This document shows positions 5,996-9,303 of a DNA stretch of 9,303 nucleotides, piece by piece. Origin of the DNA: an uncultured Actinomycetes bacterium (GTDB lineage Bacteria; Actinomycetota; Actinomycetes; Nanopelagicales; Nanopelagicaceae); contig CAITKS010000169.1 in the NCBI GenBank assembly GCA_903893085.1, positions 1 through 9,303 on the forward strand, read 5' to 3'. Position numbers and translations under genes: made by a program. The notes under the pieces were generated by a model that saw only the letters and a list, made by a program, of their open reading frames with translations, searched no databases and was not told where the DNA came from. The first letter of the stretch is position 1. Each line of letters begins with the position of its first letter.

Positions 5996-6721
5996 ATGAC
6001 TACAACTCGTGTTCGCAAAATCGCCGCCGCACTAATCGCACTTACTTTGGCGGGAGGTATCGCGGCTTCGATTCCTGCTGAAGCTGCAACGACAGCCACT
6101 CGTTATGTAACAGTAAATTCTGAAGGCACAATCAAAGTGACCCCGGATGCAGTTCGTTTGAACGCGAATGTTTCTGTTGTGGCCGGCTCAAATAAAGAAG
6201 CGCTAGCAAAGACTTCAACTGCTGCAACTGCAGTACGAGCCGCACTTACTAAGGCAGGAATTCTAAAGGGTGATATCGCGACGCAGAGCATCTCTGTCTA
6301 CCCAGAATATAACTACACCCAAGATAAGGGTTCAGTTTTAATTGGTTACCGTGGTTCTCAAGGTTTTGTAGTAACTATTAAGAACGCTGAAAACGCTGGC
6401 ACTGTTATTGATGCAGTAGTTGCCGCAGGTGGAAATGACTTGCAAATTCAAGGCGTGACTCCATTTGTTCTTGATTCATCATCTGCTACTGAATCAGCAC
6501 GCGCAAACGCTGTTAAAAACGCTAAAGCGAAAGCAACTTCATATGCCAAGTTATTGGATGCAAAACTTGGTCGCGTAAATTACTTAGTTGAAAACTCAAG
6601 TCCGGTTAGCTATCCAACTGTGATGGCGATGGCAAAGTCTGCTGAATCCGATGCAACTGTTGTTGATCTAGGTCAGCAAGATGTGACTGTTTCAATAACA
6701 ATCCAATGGGCACTTCTCTAA
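5996..6721 (+). CDS. Secreted SIMPL-domain (DUF541) protein
   Basis: The 241-residue product has a clear Sec signal peptide: basic n-region TTTRVRK, hydrophobic stretch about 9-25, and a likely cut after AEA (28-30). The mature part is one SIMPL/DUF541 domain: a TVNSEGTIKVTPDAVRL-type opening (39-55), a central sheet with Tyr-rich SVYPEYNY (100-107) and IGYRGSQGF (116-124), then the conserved Ala/Lys helix beginning ARANAVKNAKAKA (168-180) followed by LLDAKLGRV, and a final VTVSITIQW strand. Known relatives include the oligomeric periplasmic protein BP26 of Brucella and SIMPL of mouse; the biochemical role in bacteria is unclear. It probably acts at the cell surface. It follows the glycosyltransferase by 61 bp, but the GATACT element at its start suggests its own transcript. 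Confidence 0.9.
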   Translation: MTTTRVRKIAAALIALTLAGGIAASIPAEAATTATRYVTVNSEGTIKVTPDAVRLNANVSVVAGSNKEALAKTSTAATAVRAALTKAGILKGDIATQSISVYPEYNYTQDKGSVLIGYRGSQGFVVTIKNAENAGTVIDAVVAAGGNDLQIQGVTPFVLDSSSATESARANAVKNAKAKATSYAKLLDAKLGRVNYLVENSSPVSYPTVMAMAKSAESDATVVDLGQQDVTVSITIQWALL

Positions 6722-6765
6722 ATCACCTTACTTATCGCCTTTTCTGGGCAGGCAAATAACCGATT

Positions 6766-6794
6766 TTGGTTAGCACCCCTATAACGGGTACGAT
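6766..6794 (+). promoter_or_regulatory. Promoter of the tRNA-Glu cluster
   Basis: TTGGTT (6766-6771) and TACGAT (6789-6794) are separated by exactly 17 bp, and tRNA-Glu starts 15 nt after the -10. The element lies in the 88-bp gap after the SIMPL gene. Its -35 overlaps a small inverted repeat, TAACC-N6-GGTTA (6757-6772), which has no T-tract. No clear terminator for the SIMPL gene is visible in this gap. Confidence 0.55.
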
Positions 6795-6809
6795 TTGCGA
6801 GCCTCAAAC

Positions 6810-6882
6810 GTCCCCATCGTCTAGGGGCCTAGGACATCGCCCTTTCACGGCGGTAACACGGGTTCGAATCCCGTTGGGGGCA
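6810..6882 (+). tRNA. tRNA-Glu (anticodon TTC)
   Basis: Acceptor GTCCCCA pairs with TGGGGGC, followed by discriminator A. The anticodon stem is TCGCC/GGCGG around loop CTTTCAC (anticodon TTC), and the T-arm is ACGGG-TTCGAAT-CCCGT. The tRNA is 73 nt with no encoded CCA. It is the first gene of a Glu-Asp-Phe cluster, an order also found in other Actinobacteria such as Mycobacterium. Confidence 0.97.
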
Positions 6883-6888
6883 CGCAAG

Positions 6889-6904
6889 GCCGAATTCATT
6901 CGGC
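6889..6904 (+). repeat. Small hairpin downstream of tRNA-Glu
   Basis: GCCGAA-TTCA-TTCGGC forms a perfect 6-bp stem with a 4-nt loop starting 7 nt after the tRNA-Glu discriminator. No T-run follows, so it is not an intrinsic terminator; a role in tRNA 3'-trailer processing or stability is possible. Confidence 0.4.
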
Positions 6905-6919
6905 ACACGGCTTTAAGGT

Positions 6920-6942
6920 GACATAAGAGCCACTTATGTTTT
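6920..6942 (+). terminator. Terminator-like hairpin between tRNA-Glu and tRNA-Asp
   Basis: ACATAAG-AGCCA-CTTATGT (6921-6939) is a perfect 7-bp stem, extendable by a G-T pair, followed by T residues (6939-6942, then a T-rich stretch). The stem is AU-rich and the T-run short, so it may only attenuate. The same bases include a weak -10-like TATGTT (6935-6940) that could serve tRNA-Asp. Confidence 0.4.
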
Positions 6943-6952
6943 CATTCTTTAA

Positions 6953-7026
6953 GGCCCGGTAGCGCAGTTGGTTAGCGCGCCGCCCTGTCACGGCGGAGGT
7001 CGCGGGTTCAAGTCCCGTCCGGGTCG
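6953..7026 (+). tRNA. tRNA-Asp (anticodon GTC)
   Basis: Acceptor GGCCCGG pairs with CCGGGTC (one G-T pair), with discriminator G as expected for tRNA-Asp. The anticodon loop is CTGTCAC between CCGCC and GGCGG, and the T-arm is GCGGG-TTCAAGT-CCCGT. The tRNA is 74 nt with no encoded CCA. A strong terminator begins within 3 nt of its 3' end. Confidence 0.97.
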
Positions 7027-7028
7027 CG

Positions 7029-7061
7029 AGAAGAGAGTGTCCACACACTCTCTTCTTTTTT
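7029..7061 (+). terminator. Rho-independent terminator after tRNA-Asp
   Basis: GAAGAGAGTGT (7030-7040) and ACACTCTCTTC (7045-7055) form a perfect 11-bp stem around loop CCAC, extendable by an A-T pair, followed by six T (7056-7061). This is the best intrinsic terminator in the window. It should end the Glu-Asp transcript and separate it from tRNA-Phe. Confidence 0.9.
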
Positions 7062-7086
7062 AATCTTTGATTAACAATTTAATATT

Positions 7087-7160
7087 GGCTCGGTAGCTCA
7101 GTTGGTACGAGCGCGCGACTGAAAATCGTGAGGTCGACAGTTCGATCCTGTCCCGAGCCA
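7087..7160 (+). tRNA. tRNA-Phe (anticodon GAA)
   Basis: Acceptor GGCTCGG pairs with CCGAGCC, followed by discriminator A. The anticodon stem CGCGA/TCGTG (one G-T pair) carries loop CTGAAAA (anticodon GAA), and the T-arm is GACAG-TTCGATC-CTGTC. The D-loop AGTTGGTAC resembles that of Streptomyces tRNA-Phe. Length is 74 nt, with no encoded CCA. Because a terminator precedes it, it needs either read-through or its own promoter; a weak candidate -10 is TAATCT at 7061-7066. Confidence 0.97.
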
Positions 7161-7161
7161 C

Positions 7162-7192
7162 AATTATTTTTTAAGAATTATAAAAAAGAATT
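7162..7192. terminator. AT-rich inverted repeat between convergent tRNA-Phe and DUF5302 gene
   Basis: A 12-bp imperfect inverted repeat (7162-7173 with 7181-7192, one A/G mismatch, 7-nt loop) contains T6 in one arm and A6 in the other. It starts one base after tRNA-Phe and overlaps the stop codon of the minus-strand gene. The symmetry and position suit a bidirectional terminator, but a stem with almost no G-C pairs is weak. Confidence 0.4.
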
Positions 7193-7379
7193 AACCGGCA
7201 GATCCTGATCCAGAAGGTCCTGCTTTGCGTTGCACCTGAGGTGCGCCACCACTGCGTTGACCGCCACGAATCTTGGAACCACCCTCTGCATGTGTCTGTG
7301 TTCCGGGTGCGCCCTTTTTACCTTTTTTTGCTTCAAGAGCGGCGAGCATTCTCGCTTTTACATCATCGTTGTTAGCCAT
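7191..7379 (-). CDS. Small DUF5302-like actinobacterial protein
   Basis: This 62-residue basic protein has an N-terminal helix (NDDVKARMLAALEAKK, about 4-19) and a low-complexity Gly/Ser/Gln tail containing GGSKIRGG (33-40) and a late QRKAG (50-54). The pattern of a short charged helix, a His, a GSK-H/R-G segment and a terminal RKxG matches what I know of DUF5302, a family of about 60 residues limited to Actinobacteria with no assigned function. No membrane segment or signal peptide is visible. The ATG lies 9 bp after the stop of the WecA-like gene, so read-through from that operon is likely. TAGACT (overlapping that stop) ends 6 nt before the ATG and could give a leaderless transcript of its own. 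Confidence 0.8.
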   Translation of the reverse strand: MANNDDVKARMLAALEAKKGKKGAPGTQTHAEGGSKIRGGQRSGGAPQVQRKAGPSGSGSAG

Positions 7380-7385
7380 GTCTTT

Positions 7386-7391
7386 AGTCTA
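7386..7391 (-). promoter_or_regulatory. Possible -10 for leaderless DUF5302 transcript
   Basis: TAGACT on the minus strand ends 6 nt before the ATG at 7379, and its first three bases are the stop codon of the upstream gene. A partial -35, TTCTTG (7415-7410), lies 18 bp upstream inside that gene. No ribosome binding site is present in the 9-bp gap. Confidence 0.35.
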
Positions 7392-8429
7392 CCCCTCAGA
7401 TGGAATTCGCAAGAAGTAAACCAATTTAAAAATCCAAGCAGCAGCACCAATGGCCATTAATTCATAGCCGGCGGTATCTGGCCAGGTGTAGATAGCTAGC
7501 GCTAGCGCACCATAGAAAGCCGCTAGCCCCCACAAGCTAAATGCAGTTACGCGACGAGTTAGACCAACGCGCATTAAGCGATGCGACAAATGATCGGTGC
7601 CGCCTTGAAATGGCGATATTCCGCGATAAATGCGTGATGTAACCGCAACCGTTGTATCAAGAATTGGAACGGCCATTAACGCTAAAGGAATAGCGAATGA
7701 TTTGATTTGTGGCACAACGCCTGGGCTTAAACGAATAGTGAGCACCGAAATGATGATGCCTAGAAAAAGCGCACCCGCATCGCCCATATAAATCTTGGCT
7801 GGTGCCCTGTTCCACATAAGAAATCCGGCTGTTGCACCTGCCGTGACGATTGCCAACGCGCTTACTAATATCTGTTGGCGATCATAGGCAATAAAGAATA
7901 GGAAAAATGTAATCACTGCAACGGTCCCAGCGGCGCCGCCATCTAAATTATCAAAGAAATTAATCGAGTTGCAGACACCAACAATCCACAAGACAGAGAT
8001 TGCATAATTTAGGAACGTATTTCCGAAAGCAACACCCATTGTGTCAGTCGATGTCAGAATCACTGCCACGATAATTCCAGTGAGTGTTTGCGCGATTAAA
8101 CGTGGCCATGGTTGCAGTCCGCGCAAATCATCAATAAGACCCATTGCAGAAATTGCCATTGCTGGCACCAATACGAAACTTGCTAGACGGAAGGTTTCCA
8201 TAGAAAAATCAACAGCTAGCAATGAACCGTATGAAGCACCAACAACACCTAATGCAATTGCGACTCCGCCTAAATATGGCACCGGAGTCTTTTGCACTTT
8301 GCGAGCTAAATTTGGAGCATCAACAGCGCCAATGCTCAGCGCTATTTTTCGCATAAGTGGGGTGATAGCTCCGACAAAGATAAATGTGAGCGCGCCAAGA
8401 ATAAAAAATTGCAGTACTGAATATTCCAT
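7389..8429 (-). CDS. WecA/TagO-type polyprenyl-phosphate HexNAc-1-phosphate transferase
   Basis: The 346-residue multi-spanning membrane enzyme of the MraY/WecA family (about 10-11 helices) is expected to move a sugar-1-phosphate, commonly GlcNAc-1-P, from its UDP donor to a polyprenyl phosphate on the cytosolic face, starting an envelope glycan. Seen are TPVPYLGG (48-55), the Mg-binding Asp pair in GLIDDLRGL (97-105), NFFDNLDGGAAG (157-168), YMGDAGALFLG (214-224) and the cytosolic GGTDHLSHRL (276-285). The last segment replaces the HXHH-type loop of WecA and indicates a WecA/TagO-like enzyme, not a true MraY. The gene starts 8 bp after the bldC stop with no obvious Shine-Dalgarno, suggesting translational coupling. 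In mycobacteria the orthologue (rfe/wecA) primes the arabinogalactan linker with GlcNAc-1-P; the product here is unknown. Confidence 0.9.
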   Translation of the reverse strand: MEYSVLQFFILGALTFIFVGAITPLMRKIALSIGAVDAPNLARKVQKTPVPYLGGVAIALGVVGASYGSLLAVDFSMETFRLASFVLVPAMAISAMGLIDDLRGLQPWPRLIAQTLTGIIVAVILTSTDTMGVAFGNTFLNYAISVLWIVGVCNSINFFDNLDGGAAGTVAVITFFLFFIAYDRQQILVSALAIVTAGATAGFLMWNRAPAKIYMGDAGALFLGIIISVLTIRLSPGVVPQIKSFAIPLALMAVPILDTTVAVTSRIYRGISPFQGGTDHLSHRLMRVGLTRRVTAFSLWGLAAFYGALALAIYTWPDTAGYELMAIGAAAWIFKLVYFLRIPSEG

Positions 8430-8437
8430 TAGGTTAA

Positions 8438-8638
8438 TTACTTGTCTTCACTTTTAAAATAGTTGTTGCGCAGATCCTCAACTTCGGATTTACGGAAGCG
8501 ACGATGTCCACCAAGTGTACGAATTGAAGTTAACTTGCCAGCCTTTGCCCAACGCGTAACCGTCTTTGGATCAACGCCAAAAAGATCGGCGACTTCTCGT
8601 GGAGTGAGCAAGATTTCTGCATCAGGCAGACGGTTCAT
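8438..8638 (-). CDS. bldC: BldC-type MerR-family DNA-binding protein
   Basis: The 66-residue protein (Streptomyces BldC is 68) has a winged helix-turn-helix nearly identical to BldC. LLTPREVADLFGVDPKTVTRW (10-30) forms the helix-turn-helix, followed by AKAGKLTSIRTLGGHRRFR (31-49) with the wing, and a short acidic/basic tail. Unlike typical MerR regulators it lacks an effector and dimerisation domain. In Streptomyces, BldC binds DNA cooperatively as head-to-tail monomers and delays the onset of sporulation. A streamlined, probably non-sporulating host must use it otherwise. The start is supported by a strong Shine-Dalgarno (AGGTGAG, 8647-8641) just before the ATG. A candidate promoter and a leader hairpin lie upstream. 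The WecA-like gene follows after 8 bp, so the regulator and envelope enzyme are probably co-transcribed. Confidence 0.95.
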   Translation of the reverse strand: MNRLPDAEILLTPREVADLFGVDPKTVTRWAKAGKLTSIRTLGGHRRFRKSEVEDLRNNYFKSEDK

Positions 8639-8661
8639 AACTCACCTTTTCCATTTATTTC

Positions 8662-8686
8662 AATCGGACAAACGTGATGTCCGATT
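8662..8686 (-). promoter_or_regulatory. Perfect inverted repeat in the bldC leader
   Basis: AATCGGACA (8662-8670) and TGTCCGATT (8678-8686) are perfect 9-bp arms around a 7-nt centre. The repeat ends 23 nt before the bldC ATG. If transcription starts near 8695, it would lie in the 5' untranslated RNA as a stable hairpin upstream of the ribosome binding site; otherwise it could be a dimeric repressor site. No T-run follows in either direction, so it is not an intrinsic terminator. Confidence 0.6.
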
Positions 8687-8702
8687 TGTAACGAGTGTCG
8701 GA

Positions 8703-8732
8703 AGTATCCGCCAAAGTGAGCGCAAATAGCAA
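8703..8732 (-). promoter_or_regulatory. Candidate bldC promoter
   Basis: On the minus strand TTGCTA (8732-8727) and GATACT (8708-8703) are 18 bp apart, in the 117-bp gap between the upstream gene and bldC. The predicted start is near 8695, giving a leader of about 57 nt that contains the inverted repeat and the Shine-Dalgarno. Confidence 0.45.
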
Positions 8733-8755
8733 GGCGCGTACCGTTCTGAGTTAAA

Positions 8756-9303
8756 TCAGATGGCGGATTCAAAGCCCTGAACGATGCGCCAGCGACTTAC
8801 TAGACGCTCATATCCCTGGCCTGCCATGGCGCCGTCGCCAGCCGCCAATCCGGATAGCGAAAGCAGAACATCCTCGACAGATGTATCGGCTTCGATTCCT
8901 TCTTCTCCCGCTAAGCGCAGTCCGAAATCTAAATAGTTAGCTAAGCCACCATAATCAAGTTCAACGAGAGATTTGTTGTGGAACATATCAAGCCATTCGA
9001 GTAAATGTTCAATCTCGGCTTCTACAGATCCTTCACCAAATGCGCTACGAACAGTTTGATGTGCAACTTCAGTGCGCGCTTTAGCATCTGCGATGTTGGT
9101 GCGCATAATGCAGAAAAGCCCATCCTCATCTTCGCCGCGGACGCGTTCTTCGGCCATAAAGAGAGAGAACCAACGCGGCGGGATCAACCAATTTTCAGTC
9201 AAGATATGTGGCACACGATCTTCCATTAAATCAACACCGGCAGTGATTACATCTTCCAGCGATTGCGGTAAGAAAAATGGTGTTACAGATGATGGCAACG
9301 AAT
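8756..9303 (-). CDS. Unidentified acidic cytosolic protein, 5' end outside window
   Basis: The reading frame is open to the window edge, so at least 181 C-terminal residues are present. The only start-like codon near the edge (TTG at 9298) has no clear ribosome binding site, and the true start is probably upstream of the window. The product is rich in Asp and Glu, mostly helical in character, without membrane segments or a signal peptide. Distinct stretches are PRWFSLFMAEERV, KSLVELDYGGLANYLDFGL and a C-terminal YERLVSRWRIVQGFE. The LVELDYGGL segment and RW-containing end recall conserved actinobacterial proteins of unknown function, but I cannot name the family with confidence. The gene precedes bldC on the same strand by 117 bp. 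Confidence 0.8.
   Translation of the reverse strand, partial: SLPSSVTPFFLPQSLEDVITAGVDLMEDRVPHILTENWLIPPRWFSLFMAEERVRGEDEDGLFCIMRTNIADAKARTEVAHQTVRSAFGEGSVEAEIEHLLEWLDMFHNKSLVELDYGGLANYLDFGLRLAGEEGIEADTSVEDVLLSLSGLAAGDGAMAGQGYERLVSRWRIVQGFESAI

Noticed and set aside
6757..6772. TAACC-GATTTT-GGTTA inverted repeat after the SIMPL gene as a terminator
   Set aside because: A 5-bp stem with no following T-tract; it overlaps the -35 of the tRNA-Glu promoter.
7389..8429. Assignment as MraY (phospho-MurNAc-pentapeptide transferase)
   Set aside because: The loop GGTDHLSHRL and the overall motifs are of the WecA/TagO branch; MraY normally lies in the mur/fts cell-wall cluster, which is absent here.
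1..9303. Mobile element, CRISPR array, prophage or toxin-antitoxin system
   Set aside because: No transposase, integrase, regularly spaced direct repeats, att-like duplications of the tRNA 3' ends or paired small toxin genes were seen on either strand.

Overview
The window reads as chromosomal DNA of a small-genome actinobacterium of moderate GC. The strongest taxonomic marker is a near-canonical BldC (8438-8638), a DNA-binding protein of Actinobacteria. A DUF5302-type small protein, a Glu-Asp-Phe tRNA cluster and a high-affinity nickel permease behind a Nur-like operator agree with this. Very tight gene spacing and short intergenic regions suggest a streamlined lineage such as the freshwater acI/Nanopelagicales group, but that placement is an inference. 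There is no insertion sequence, prophage, CRISPR array or toxin-antitoxin pair, and no gene-free stretch longer than about 150 bp.

Layout. The first 54 bp hold the N-terminus of an unidentified minus-strand gene. A secreted protein with a dimethylformamidase-large-subunit-like domain (127-1479, minus) is divergent from a NiCoT-family nickel/cobalt permease (1589-2776, plus). The 109-bp gap between them carries a near-perfect match to the Streptomyces Nur box. The permease converges with, and overlaps by 26 bp, an EamA/DMT transporter (2751-3671, minus). That transporter's likely GTG start lies one base past the 3' end of tRNA-Lys (3673-3745, minus). Upstream on the same strand is Sua5/TsaC (3799-4764, minus). 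It is divergent, across only 39 bp, from a GT4-type glycosyltransferase (4804-5934, plus), which is followed by a secreted SIMPL-domain protein (5996-6721, plus).

Next come tRNA-Glu, tRNA-Asp and tRNA-Phe (6810-7160, plus), with a strong intrinsic terminator after tRNA-Asp. A minus-strand block follows, in transcription order: a 5'-truncated conserved-looking protein (from 9303), bldC, a WecA/TagO-type polyprenyl-phosphate sugar-1-phosphate transferase, and the DUF5302 protein. The last three are separated by only 8-9 bp and are probably an operon.

Functional themes are nickel uptake, envelope glycan synthesis (WecA-like initiator plus a GT4 transferase), tRNA supply and modification (Sua5 makes the t6A precursor; all four tRNAs lack encoded CCA), and regulation by BldC. 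Several genes have a -10-like hexamer ending 6-7 nt before the ATG and no Shine-Dalgarno sequence, so leaderless transcription is probably common here. I see no obviously new multi-gene system. The most distinctive observations are the Nur-like operator, the tRNA-Lys/eamA junction, the overlapping sua5/glycosyltransferase promoters and a hairpin in the bldC leader.
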